Source: Porticoccaceae bacterium UBA1989 (GTDB lineage Bacteria > Pseudomonadota > Gammaproteobacteria > Pseudomonadales > Porticoccaceae). Taken from it: 8,180 nucleotides of DNA. Positions within the stretch are counted from its first letter, which is position 1, and every line of letters starts with the position of its first letter. The notes under the pieces are model-generated. The model had not been told where the DNA came from. It ran no database searches and saw only the letters and a list, made by a program, of their open reading frames with translations. The translations under genes and the position numbers were made by a program. The DNA lies in the NCBI GenBank assembly GCA_002335945.1, contig DDDD01000081.1, forward strand, positions 1 through 8,180, read 5' to 3'. Positions 1 through 6,699 of this stretch are shown here, piece after piece.

Positions 1-65
1 GGAATTAGGGGATGCCAACTGTTTCTAAATTAACTGCTAACTCCATCACATTCTATTTTTGATTC

Positions 66-81
66 TGTGAATGTACTCACG
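66..81 (+). promoter_or_regulatory. Putative CRP/Vfr-family operator upstream of pilB
   Basis: The sequence TGTGA-ATGTAC-TCACG matches the CRP core consensus TGTGA-N6-TCACA at 9 of 10 defined positions. Its centre lies between bases 73 and 74. If the -10-like box at 103-108 is used, transcription would begin near base 115 and the site would be centred at about -41.5, the usual class II activator position. Vfr, the Pseudomonas CRP homologue, is known to influence type IV pili and twitching, so the placement makes biological sense. A further half-site-like TCACA lies at 46-50. That a CRP-type protein binds here is inferred from the motif only. Confidence 0.45.
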
Positions 82-108
82 ACACCTTTTTGGTCGCCCA
101 CGTAAAAT
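79..108 (+). promoter_or_regulatory. Possible sigma-70-type promoter for pilB
   Basis: TAAAAT at 103-108 matches the -10 consensus at five of six bases. An 18-base spacer separates it from ACGACA at 79-84, which matches the -35 consensus at four of six bases and overlaps the right arm of the CRP-like palindrome. A poor -35 box overlapped by an activator site is what a class II activated promoter would look like. The prediction is weak alone and gains support mainly from its spacing to the palindrome. I saw no convincing sigma-54 GG-N10-GC element in this leader. Confidence 0.3.
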
Positions 109-146
109 CTCTCAACACGTTGGTATAGACAGGAAGGTCACTCAGT

Positions 147-1877
147 ATGAACATGGCTCCAATAGCGCTGCACGGTTTACCGAAACGACTGGTGGATGAT
201 CATCTCATCGAAGCCCAGGATCTTGAAGTCGCTACCTCCTCTGCAAAAACCGCCAAAATTTCTCTTGTTCAGTACCTCTGCGAGAAAAAGCTGGTCTCAG
301 ATCGCGCAATTGGCAACTCTGCCGCCAAAGAGTTTGGTATTCCTATCTATGCTCTTGAGCATCATAGTCCCGACAGTGTTCCCAAAGACCTTATTGATAA
401 TAAGCTGTTAAAGAAGCACAAGGTCATGCCTCTGGTGCAACGGGGCAACCGACTATTTGTCGCCATTGCCGACCCAACCGACCACCGTGCCCTCAATGAG
501 ATTCAGTTTCAGACCGGGGTTGCAGTTGAGCCTGTGCTGGCTCTGTATTCAAGTATCACCGAGGCCCTTGATCAGTGGCTGGAAGACAATGCCGACAAGG
601 ATATGGGCGAGGTGTTGGGTACTCTTGATGATGTGCATCTTGATGACCTGGATATGGAGGCTATTGATGAGGACGATACAGGTAGCTCGGATACTGGCAG
701 TGAAGATGAGGCGCCCATTGTGCGCTTCATTAATAAGATGTTGATTGATGCGATTAAGCTGGGGGCATCAGATATTCATTTTGAACCCTACGAAAAAAGT
801 TATCGAGTGCGGTTTCGAGTTGACGGCATTCTGCGGGAGATGGCTAAACCACCACCCAACCTTGCCCAGCGTTTGGCAGCCCGCTTAAAGGTTATGTCGC
901 GGATGGATATCTCTGAACGACGAATTCCCCAAGACGGCCGGGTAAAACTTAAGCTGTCTAAAAACAAGTCGATCGATTTTCGAGTGAATACCTTGCCTCT
1001 GCAGTTTGGCGAGAAAATTGTATTGCGTATTCTGGATGCCTCTAGCGCCAAGCTTGGTATTGATGCCCTGGGTTATGAGGAAGACCAAAAAGCCATGTAT
1101 ATGGATGCTCTGGCCAGACCTCAGGGTATGATTTTAGTCACTGGCCCCACCGGTAGTGGTAAAACAGTCTCTCTGTATACCGGGCTAAATATTCTGAATA
1201 CGGCGGAACGTAATATCTCAACGGCGGAAGACCCCATTGAAATCAATATGGATGGTATTAACCAGACCCAAATTAATATGCGAGTAGGTTTAAGTTTTGC
1301 TGAGGCATTGCGCGCCTTCTTACGGCAGGATCCAGACATTGTGATGGTAGGTGAGATACGTGATCTTGAAACTGCCGAGATTGCTATTAAAGCAGCCCAG
1401 ACCGGTCACCTAGTATTATCCACATTGCACACCAACAGTGCCCCTGAAACCTTAACCCGTCTGCTCAATATGGGTGTGCCGTCTTTTAATGTAGCCACCT
1501 CGGTTAATTTAATTATTGCCCAGCGTCTGGGCCGTAAACTCTGTTCATTATGCCGAGAGCCCTTTGATGATGTGCCTGACAATGTGCTTAGCGAAGAGGG
1601 CTTTGATGATATTGGCATCGACAAAAGCCAGTTCACGATTTTTAAAGCGGTGGGCTGTGCTCAGTGCACCAATGGCTACAAAGGTAGAGTGGGGGTCTAT
1701 GAAACCTTAAAGATATCTCCCGCCATTTCTAAAATTATTATGGAAGGCGGTAGCTCCCTTAATATTTTGGAAGCCGCCCTCGGTGAAGGATTTAGAACCT
1801 TGCGTGCCTCTGCATTACGCAAAGCGGCGCAGGGACAAATAAGTATTGAAGAAGCAAACCGAATTACTAAAGACTAA
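147..1877 (+). CDS. pilB: PilB, type IV pilus assembly ATPase
   Basis: PilB is the cytoplasmic hexameric ATPase that powers pilus extension by acting on the PilC platform. The 576-residue protein is full length for the family. In order it has an N-terminal GspE/MshEN-type domain (about 10-145), a very acidic linker (146-188, 19 of 43 residues Asp or Glu), and the secretion ATPase core. The core shows a Walker A motif GPTGSGKT (333-340), an Asp box near 358-377 around E361-D362, a Walker B/GspE signature (392-406, with DPDIVMVGEIRD), and a His box around H421 and H428. Four cysteines, C466, C469, C504 and C507, form the expected zinc site. The ATG at 147 has an AGGAAGG ribosome binding site at 131-137; the next Met, at residue 3, is less well spaced. 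pilC follows after 42 bases. PilT-type retraction ATPases are shorter and lack this N-terminal domain, so PilB is the clear choice. Confidence 0.97.
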   Translation: MNMAPIALHGLPKRLVDDHLIEAQDLEVATSSAKTAKISLVQYLCEKKLVSDRAIGNSAAKEFGIPIYALEHHSPDSVPKDLIDNKLLKKHKVMPLVQRGNRLFVAIADPTDHRALNEIQFQTGVAVEPVLALYSSITEALDQWLEDNADKDMGEVLGTLDDVHLDDLDMEAIDEDDTGSSDTGSEDEAPIVRFINKMLIDAIKLGASDIHFEPYEKSYRVRFRVDGILREMAKPPPNLAQRLAARLKVMSRMDISERRIPQDGRVKLKLSKNKSIDFRVNTLPLQFGEKIVLRILDASSAKLGIDALGYEEDQKAMYMDALARPQGMILVTGPTGSGKTVSLYTGLNILNTAERNISTAEDPIEINMDGINQTQINMRVGLSFAEALRAFLRQDPDIVMVGEIRDLETAEIAIKAAQTGHLVLSTLHTNSAPETLTRLLNMGVPSFNVATSVNLIIAQRLGRKLCSLCREPFDDVPDNVLSEEGFDDIGIDKSQFTIFKAVGCAQCTNGYKGRVGVYETLKISPAISKIIMEGGSSLNILEAALGEGFRTLRASALRKAAQGQISIEEANRITKD

Positions 1878-1919
1878 GCTTTAGCTAACGCAATAAATAA
1901 GGACATAAAGGATTGAGTT

Positions 1920-3134
1920 ATGGCTACGACTGCCGAGACATTGATGTTTACCTTTAAAGGTAAAAACCGCAAAGGTGAAAAAGTTGAGGGTGAACTGCGC
2001 TCTAATAATCTGGCGGGGGCTAAAAGCCAGCTCCGTAAACAGGGCATCATTTCTACCTCGGTTAGGAAGAAATCTAAACCGATGTTTAGTCGGGATAAGA
2101 AAATTGTGCCTGCAGACATTGCTATTTTTACTCGCCAGTTAGCCACCATGATGAAAGCTGGTGTGCCTCTGGTGCAGAGCTTCGAAATTGTGGCGGACGG
2201 TTCTGATAAACCCAAAATGCGGGATTTGATCTTTGAGGTTCGAGACAATGTTTCTGCGGGTGGTGGTTTTGCCGCTGCTCTGCGTAAACACCCCCATCAA
2301 TTTGATGATCTATTTTGTAGTCTAGTAGAGTCTGGGGAGACTGCCGGTGCTCTCGAAATCATGCTAGATCGTGTGGCCACCTATAAAGAAAAAACAGAAC
2401 AATTAAAGGCCAAAATCAAAAAAGCGCTTACCTATCCGGCCGCCGTGATGGTCGTAGCATTAATCGTTACTGCGATTCTATTAATTAAGGTGGTGCCTAT
2501 CTTTGCCGAGACCTTTAGTGGTTTTGGTGCTGACTTGCCGGCCTTTACCTTGTTTGTGCTGGGGCTCTCGGAGACGATGCAGGAATCATGGCTGTTTTTC
2601 TTGTTTTTTATTGGTGCCGGCGCCATTGCGTTTCGTGAAGTGCGGTTCCGCTCTGAGAAATTTGCCTATGCCGTGGATGGGGCCATGCTTAAGATTCCGA
2701 TTATCGGGATAATTGTCTATAACAGTATTATTGCGCGGTTTGCGCGCACCCTGTCGACCACATTTTCTGCGGGTGTGCCCATTGTTGATGCCTTGGAATC
2801 TGTCGCCGGTGCGGCGGGTAACCGACTTTATGCGGATGCCATTATGAAAATTCGCGATGAGGTGATGACTGGTATTCAGTTGCAGCAGGCGATTAAGAAC
2901 CGCAATATGTTCCCGACATTGTTGCAGCAGATGGCTGCCATTGGTGAGGAGTCTGGTGCCCTAGATGAGATGTTGGAGAAAGCGGCGACACATTATGAAG
3001 AGGCCGTCGATAATTCTGTGGATAACCTAACTAGCCTGCTCGAGCCCTTAATTATGTCTGTGCTTGGTGTGTTGGTGGGTGGTTTGTTGATTGCTATGTA
3101 TCTGCCCATATTCCAGCTGGGTAATGTTGTTTAA
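1920..3134 (+). CDS. pilC: PilC, type IV pilus inner-membrane platform protein
   Basis: PilC is the polytopic inner-membrane protein that couples PilB (extension) and PilT (retraction) to pilin insertion and removal. The 404 residues match the usual family length. Two T2SSF repeats are visible. The first starts near residue 66 (DIAIFTRQLATMMKAG) and carries the SGETAG motif at 138-143. The second begins near residue 270 and carries the equivalent GEESG at 342-346. Hydrophobic segments lie at about 173-195, 224-241 and 377-397. The first of these follows the typical LTYPA entry and ends in KVVPIF. The ATG at 1920 has an AAAGGA ribosome binding site at 1907-1912. The gene sits between pilB and pilD with no terminator visible on either side, so co-transcription is expected. 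GspF of type II secretion is the nearest alternative, but the pilB and pilD neighbours favour PilC. Confidence 0.96.
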   Translation: MATTAETLMFTFKGKNRKGEKVEGELRSNNLAGAKSQLRKQGIISTSVRKKSKPMFSRDKKIVPADIAIFTRQLATMMKAGVPLVQSFEIVADGSDKPKMRDLIFEVRDNVSAGGGFAAALRKHPHQFDDLFCSLVESGETAGALEIMLDRVATYKEKTEQLKAKIKKALTYPAAVMVVALIVTAILLIKVVPIFAETFSGFGADLPAFTLFVLGLSETMQESWLFFLFFIGAGAIAFREVRFRSEKFAYAVDGAMLKIPIIGIIVYNSIIARFARTLSTTFSAGVPIVDALESVAGAAGNRLYADAIMKIRDEVMTGIQLQQAIKNRNMFPTLLQQMAAIGEESGALDEMLEKAATHYEEAVDNSVDNLTSLLEPLIMSVLGVLVGGLLIAMYLPIFQLGNVV

Positions 3135-3182
3135 AAGCGCAGTTGCGTATACTTAGGCTTGGTTTGGAAGAAAACATCGCAG

Positions 3183-3224
3183 GGATTTGGCACTATGGAT
3201 TTAGCACTATGGATTTAGCACTAT
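3183..3224 (+). repeat. Three tandem 14-bp units spanning the pilD start
   Basis: Three head-to-tail copies of GGATTTAGCACTAT occupy 3183-3196, 3197-3210 and 3211-3224. The first differs by one base (G for A at 3189); the second and third are identical. Each copy is followed by G, so each ends in an ATG: 3195, 3209 and 3223. The third ATG is the pilD start. Because 14 is not a multiple of three, the three ATGs are in three different frames. The best Shine-Dalgarno match, AGGGA at 3181-3185, is 9 bases from the first ATG but 37 from the pilD ATG. Confidence 0.93.
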
Positions 3225-3226
3225 GA
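3195..3226 (+). other. Nested mini-ORFs created by the repeat, upstream of pilD
   Basis: The ATG at 3195 opens a seven-codon frame (MDLALWI) that stops at TAG 3216-3218. The ATG at 3209 opens a five-codon frame (MDLAL) whose TGA, at 3224-3226, overlaps the pilD ATG as ATGA. The AGGGA at 3181-3185 is well placed for the first of these. Ribosomes may therefore start on the mini-ORFs and reinitiate at pilD, or the mini-ORFs may reduce pilD expression. The reading frames are directly visible; that they are translated is inference. Confidence 0.35.
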
Positions 3227-4083
3227 TAATTGAAACGGGTTTGTCGCCAACAGCACTGGCTGGCTTTGGGCTGATTTTTGGTCTGCTGATTGGGAGTTTT
3301 TTAAATGTGGTTATTCTGCGTTTTCCTCAGCAGCTTAAAGATGGCTGGCAACGTGACTCTCGGGATTTCCTGGGGTTGGAGCCTCAGCCCACTGAATCGG
3401 TTACCCTGTCTAAGCCCAGTTCGCGCTGCCCCGGCTGCGGTGTTCCCATTAAGGCCCGTTACAATGTTCCTGTTTTAAGTTATCTGTTTTTGCGTGGTCG
3501 CTGTAAGGCCTGTGCTGCGCCTATCTCTATTCAGTATCCACTGGTTGAATTGCTCTCGGGTTTGATTGGTGCGTTTTTTGTGTATCAGTATGGCCTCAGT
3601 GCCATTACTTTTTATAGCCTGGCTCTGTCTTATTCTCTGTTGGTACTCACGGGTATCGACCTCCATGAAAAATTGCTGCCAGACCAGATTACGCTGCCTT
3701 TGCTGTGGCTGGGTCTGTTTGCCAATCTGAGCGGTACCTTTGTGCCTCTGGGCGAGGCGGTGATTGGCGCGATTGCGGGTTATCTGTCTCTGTGGATGGT
3801 GTTTTGGGCCTTTAAACTAATAACCGGCAAGGAAGGCATGGGTTACGGCGACTTTAAGTTGCTGGGTGCTCTGGGCGCCTGGATGGGTTGGCAGATGTTG
3901 CCTATGGTTATTCTGCTGTCGACTGCGGTGGGTGCTGTGGTGGGTATTGCGGGCATTATTTTTGCTGGCCGCGGCCGTGAAACTCAGATTGCCTTTGGTC
4001 CCTTTTTGGCCATGGCAGGTTGGATTGCATTTGTCTGGGGTGATAAGATTCTGTCTGGTTATTTGGCAATATTTAACCTGTAG
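3223..4083 (+). CDS. pilD: PilD, type IV prepilin peptidase and N-methyltransferase
   Basis: PilD is the inner-membrane aspartyl protease that cleaves the prepilin leader after glycine and methylates the new N-terminal residue. It often also serves type II secretion pseudopilins. The 286-residue protein matches the family length and has many membrane segments, starting with a first helix at about 10-32 that contains GLLIGSFLNVVILRFP. The cytoplasmic methylase loop has the paired cysteines C69/C72 and C94/C97 of the zinc-containing subclass. The catalytic aspartates are D146 (TGIDLHEKLLPD) and D210 in the GMGYGDFKLL motif. The ATG at 3223 is the only usable start, because an in-frame stop lies at 3202-3204 and no other start codon lies between. 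It has only a weak GGA ribosome binding site, within the third repeat unit. coaE follows 33 bases downstream. Confidence 0.97.
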   Translation: MIIETGLSPTALAGFGLIFGLLIGSFLNVVILRFPQQLKDGWQRDSRDFLGLEPQPTESVTLSKPSSRCPGCGVPIKARYNVPVLSYLFLRGRCKACAAPISIQYPLVELLSGLIGAFFVYQYGLSAITFYSLALSYSLLVLTGIDLHEKLLPDQITLPLLWLGLFANLSGTFVPLGEAVIGAIAGYLSLWMVFWAFKLITGKEGMGYGDFKLLGALGAWMGWQMLPMVILLSTAVGAVVGIAGIIFAGRGRETQIAFGPFLAMAGWIAFVWGDKILSGYLAIFNL

Positions 4084-4116
4084 ACGATCTCCTTTTTCCG
4101 GCCTGAGTAATTATCT

Positions 4117-4785
4117 GTGGTAGAAGCACCCTTTAAAAATGCACCGGTTAACGGGCCTACGGATAAGTCGGCTAGCACGCCTCTCATTATTGGACTGACC
4201 GGTGGTATTGGCAGTGGCAAAAGTACGGTGGCTAAGGCTTTTAAGGCCCTGGATATTGCGTCTGTCGATGCTGACTACGCATCAAGGGCGGTGGTTGAGC
4301 CGGGTATGCCAGCGTTACAGGCGATTGAGGCGCATTTTGGTCCTGCGCTTATTCTGCCTGACGGCACCCTAAATCGTTCTGCACTCCGTGACATTATCTT
4401 TGCTGACGCCGAGCAAAAAACCTGGCTTGAATCTCTTTTGCATCCGCTAATTCGTGATTGGATTTTGACTCAGTTACAGGCTTCTCTGGCCAACAGTCCC
4501 TATGTGATTCTTGAATCTCCTCTGCTCTTTGAAACCGATCAGCATCAGCTAGTGAGTACTGTGATACTGGTGGATGTACCTGTGGAATTACAACTTGAGC
4601 GCGCTGCTGCCAGAGATGGCAATACTGCGGATCAAATTCAAAGTATTATTAATGCTCAGATGTCTCGTGAAGATAAGCTTGAAAGAGCGGATACGGTGTT
4701 TGATAATTCTCTTAGTGAAGACAGTATTGCACCGCGGGTGCTGGGACTTCACCAACAATTTTTAGCCAGGGCCGTTAATCAATGA
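4117..4785 (+). CDS. coaE: CoaE, dephospho-CoA kinase
   Basis: CoaE is the cytosolic enzyme that phosphorylates the 3'-hydroxyl of dephospho-CoA with ATP, the final step of coenzyme A synthesis. The 222-residue protein shows a P-loop GGIGSGKST at 29-37, a VDADYASR segment with D51 and D53 in the CoA domain, a central HPLIRDW helix, a beta strand with ILESPLLFE, and a Gln/Arg-rich lid (about 160-185) ending in DNS. The start is GTG at 4117. It is the only standard start between the in-frame stop at 4108-4110 and the P-loop, and has only a weak purine stretch upstream. As a result the P-loop begins about 20 residues later than in typical members of roughly 200 residues. The tail overlaps yacG by ATGA (4782-4785), which implies translational coupling. 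The pilD-coaE-yacG order is common in gammaproteobacteria. Confidence 0.95.
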   Translation: MVEAPFKNAPVNGPTDKSASTPLIIGLTGGIGSGKSTVAKAFKALDIASVDADYASRAVVEPGMPALQAIEAHFGPALILPDGTLNRSALRDIIFADAEQKTWLESLLHPLIRDWILTQLQASLANSPYVILESPLLFETDQHQLVSTVILVDVPVELQLERAAARDGNTADQIQSIINAQMSREDKLERADTVFDNSLSEDSIAPRVLGLHQQFLARAVNQ

Positions 4786-5000
4786 GTAATGTTGCAAAAG
4801 ACACTAAAGCAATCACCACCGTGCAATGCCCTACCTGTAAAACTAAGGTTGAGTGGGTTGAGAAAAATACCCATCGGCCGTTTTGCAGTAAACGTTGTCA
4901 GCAGATTGATTTTGGTGACTGGGCAACAGAGAGTTTTGCGATTGCCGGTGAGCCTGCTCTAGATGCTGAGACCCTTATGCAGGGTTATGAGGAAGAATAG
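4782..5000 (+). CDS. yacG: YacG, zinc-binding DNA gyrase inhibitor family protein
   Basis: The protein has 72 residues with four zinc-ligand cysteines, C16-x2-C19 and C35-x3-C39, in the family pattern CPTCKTKVEW then RPFCSKRCQQIDFGDW. The tail is acidic. E. coli YacG binds GyrB and inhibits gyrase; the same role here rests on family membership. The ATG at 4782 overlaps the coaE stop by four bases and has AGGG at 4768-4771 as a ribosome binding site. Its last 26 bases overlap the end of mutT on the opposite strand. Confidence 0.93.
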   Translation: MSNVAKDTKAITTVQCPTCKTKVEWVEKNTHRPFCSKRCQQIDFGDWATESFAIAGEPALDAETLMQGYEEE

Positions 5001-5421
5001 CGGCCAGTTTTTCTAAAATGGGTTTGTTGGCTTCGGGAAATTCATAATCTGAACCTGTATCTGTACCTGTATCCGAAAGGTGTTCTGCCAACAAATCACT
5101 CAGCATTACCCAGCGGCATTCCTGCCCTTCTACCCCTCTAGCTTCACCCTCAAAGGCGTTTACTTGCCATATATCAAGCAGCACATGCTTGTCGCTGTAA
5201 TCGTGGGAGACCTGCATAAAGGGGGCTGCTGCGGTGACAGTAATATCGAGCTCTTCTTTCAACTCTCTGACTAATCCCTGATAGGCGCTTTCGTCGGCTT
5301 CAATTTTACCCCCGGGAAATTCCCAGAGTCCGCCCTGATGCAGGTGGTCTGGGCGTCGAGATATTAGGATTTGATCTGGGGTGCCATAGATGATGGCGGC
5401 AACCACATGAATGCGTTTCAT
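4975..5421 (-). CDS. mutT: MutT-type Nudix hydrolase (8-oxo-dGTP diphosphatase)
   Basis: MutT hydrolyses 8-oxo-dGTP to the monophosphate, keeping oxidised guanine out of DNA. The 148-residue protein closely follows E. coli MutT. It has EFPGGKIE with G37, G38 and K39, and the Nudix box G38-x5-E44-x7-R52-E53-L-x-E56-E57. E98 and N132 are equivalents of the E. coli metal and base-recognition residues E98 and N119. Two oddities are visible. The box glycine after EE-x is Asp (D59), and about 13 extra residues rich in Asp, Thr and Gly (116-128) precede N132. The start ATG (5419-5421) lies 17 bases after argJ, with AGGTGG overlapping the argJ stop as a somewhat distant ribosome binding site. The 3' end overlaps yacG tail to tail. 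Confidence 0.9.
   Translation of the reverse strand: MKRIHVVAAIIYGTPDQILISRRPDHLHQGGLWEFPGGKIEADESAYQGLVRELKEELDITVTAAAPFMQVSHDYSDKHVLLDIWQVNAFEGEARGVEGQECRWVMLSDLLAEHLSDTGTDTGSDYEFPEANKPILEKLAAILPHNPA
5053..5076. repeat. Imperfect 12-bp tandem repeat inside mutT
   Basis: Two copies, ACCTGTATCTGT (5053-5064) and ACCTGTATCCGA (5065-5076), differ at two bases. Each can also be read as two diverged six-base units. On the minus strand they encode the Asp-Thr-Gly-rich stretch DTGTDTGSD, which lies in the extra loop that this MutT has just before N132. The unit is a multiple of three, so gain or loss of a copy would keep the frame. Confidence 0.7.
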
Positions 5422-5438
5422 AATCGAAAAGGTGCCAC

Positions 5439-6662
5439 CTAGGTTCTGTACTCGGCATTAATGCGCACATATTCGTAGGTAAGGTCGGTGGTCCAGACGG
5501 TCTCTGTGGTCTGGCCACGGTTTAGAGAGACGCGTATTTCGATATCTTCGGGTTGCATGGCAGCCTGTCCGGCCTCTTCGCTATAGCTCGAGGCTTTGGC
5601 GCCATTTTCGGCAATTAACACGCCGTTTAAATGAAGTTGCAATGCATTGACGTCGAGATTCTTAACGCCCGCTCTGCCAATGGCGGCGAGTATTCTGCCC
5701 CAGTTGGGATCTGAGGCTGCCAATGCGGTTTTTACGAGAGGTGACTCGGCTATGGTGTAGGCCACGGCAAGGGCTTCGTCTGTGTCTGCTGCGCTGTCCA
5801 CGATGACTGAGACAAACTTACCCGCCCCTTCGCCGTCACGAATAATGGCCTGGGCCAAGTCGATAAAGATAATTTTAAGCTGAGCGACAAACTGGTCGAA
5901 AGATTCTTCGTCGATGGTGACGCCGCTGGTGCCTGTGGCGACCAAAATAACCGCATCATTGGTGGAGGTGTCGCTGTCGACGGTGATGCGGTTAAAGGAT
6001 TTTTCGTTGGCTAACCTTAGGGCGCGATGGAGAAGCTCTGCATCTACGGCGGCATCGGTGGCCACATAGGCGAGCATGGTGGCCATATTGGGCTTGATCA
6101 TGCCCGAGCCTTTGCTGATGCCGGTGATCGTGATATTGCCTGCATCTGGTGCGGCGCTATCAGCGTTATATTGCAGAGAGGCACCTTTGGCTCTGGTATC
6201 TGTGGTTAATATGGCTTCGGCGGCATCGGGCCAGTTGTTGTCACTGAGGGCCGCCACGGCGGCGGGTATGCCACTGAGTAGCCTGTCCATTGGCAGGGGT
6301 TCGCCAATCACACCGGTTGAAAATGGCAGTATCTGTTGTTTGCTGGCGGAGGTCGCCGCTGCCAGGGCTTCACAGCTCTGCAGTGCATCACTGATGCCCT
6401 GTTCACCAGTGCCAGCGTTGGCATTGCCTGTGTTTACTAATAAGTATTTCGGGGTGTGGCTGGCCAGATGTTGCTTGGCAACAATGACTGGGGCGGCGCA
6501 GAAGGCATTTTGCGTAAATAGCCCTGCTGCTGTGCTGCCTTCGGCAATTTCCATGACCAGCAGATCTTTGCGGCCTGGGGTTTTGATCCCTGCGCTGGCG
6601 ATGCCCAGCTTAAAGCCGGTCACCGGGTGCATGGTTGAAAGCTGTCCTTTGCCTGTTGCCAT
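5439..6662 (-). CDS. argJ: ArgJ, glutamate N-acetyltransferase
   Basis: ArgJ transfers the acetyl group from N-acetylornithine to glutamate, recycling it in arginine synthesis. Bifunctional members also make N-acetylglutamate from acetyl-CoA, and the sequence alone does not decide between the two. The 407-residue precursor has the self-cleavage site in SGMIKPNMATMLAY; cleavage before the nucleophile T195 would give alpha (1-194) and beta (195-407) chains. Other family signs are NTGNANAGTG (77-86), the oxyanion-hole pair T116-G117 in STGVIGEP, SDPNWGRILAAIGRAG in the beta chain, and the usual INAEYRT end. The ATG at 6660-6662 has AGAAGG on the minus strand at a good distance, and this ribosome binding site is duplicated 14 bases further upstream. 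secA lies 93 bases upstream and mutT 17 bases downstream, so the three may form one unit. Confidence 0.97.
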   Translation of the reverse strand: MATGKGQLSTMHPVTGFKLGIASAGIKTPGRKDLLVMEIAEGSTAAGLFTQNAFCAAPVIVAKQHLASHTPKYLLVNTGNANAGTGEQGISDALQSCEALAAATSASKQQILPFSTGVIGEPLPMDRLLSGIPAAVAALSDNNWPDAAEAILTTDTRAKGASLQYNADSAAPDAGNITITGISKGSGMIKPNMATMLAYVATDAAVDAELLHRALRLANEKSFNRITVDSDTSTNDAVILVATGTSGVTIDEESFDQFVAQLKIIFIDLAQAIIRDGEGAGKFVSVIVDSAADTDEALAVAYTIAESPLVKTALAASDPNWGRILAAIGRAGVKNLDVNALQLHLNGVLIAENGAKASSYSEEAGQAAMQPEDIEIRVSLNRGQTTETVWTTDLTYEYVRINAEYRT

Positions 6663-6689
6663 TTTATTGCCTTCTAATTTTTGCCTTCT
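6662..6689 (-). repeat. Duplicated 14-bp unit carrying the argJ ribosome binding site
   Basis: On the minus strand, AGAAGGCAAAAATT (6689-6676) is followed directly by AGAAGGCAATAAAA (6675-6662). The first nine bases are identical and 11 of 14 match overall. The last A of the second copy is the first base of the argJ ATG. Both copies carry the purine-rich AGAAGG. Only the second is at a suitable distance (seven bases) from the ATG. Confidence 0.65.
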
Positions 6690-6699
6690 GTCTCTAATG

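Noticed and set aside
3127..3153. Possible internal promoter before pilD (TTGTTT and TATACT)
   Set aside because: The spacing is only 15 bases and overlaps the end of pilC. The -10 match is decent, but nothing else supports it.
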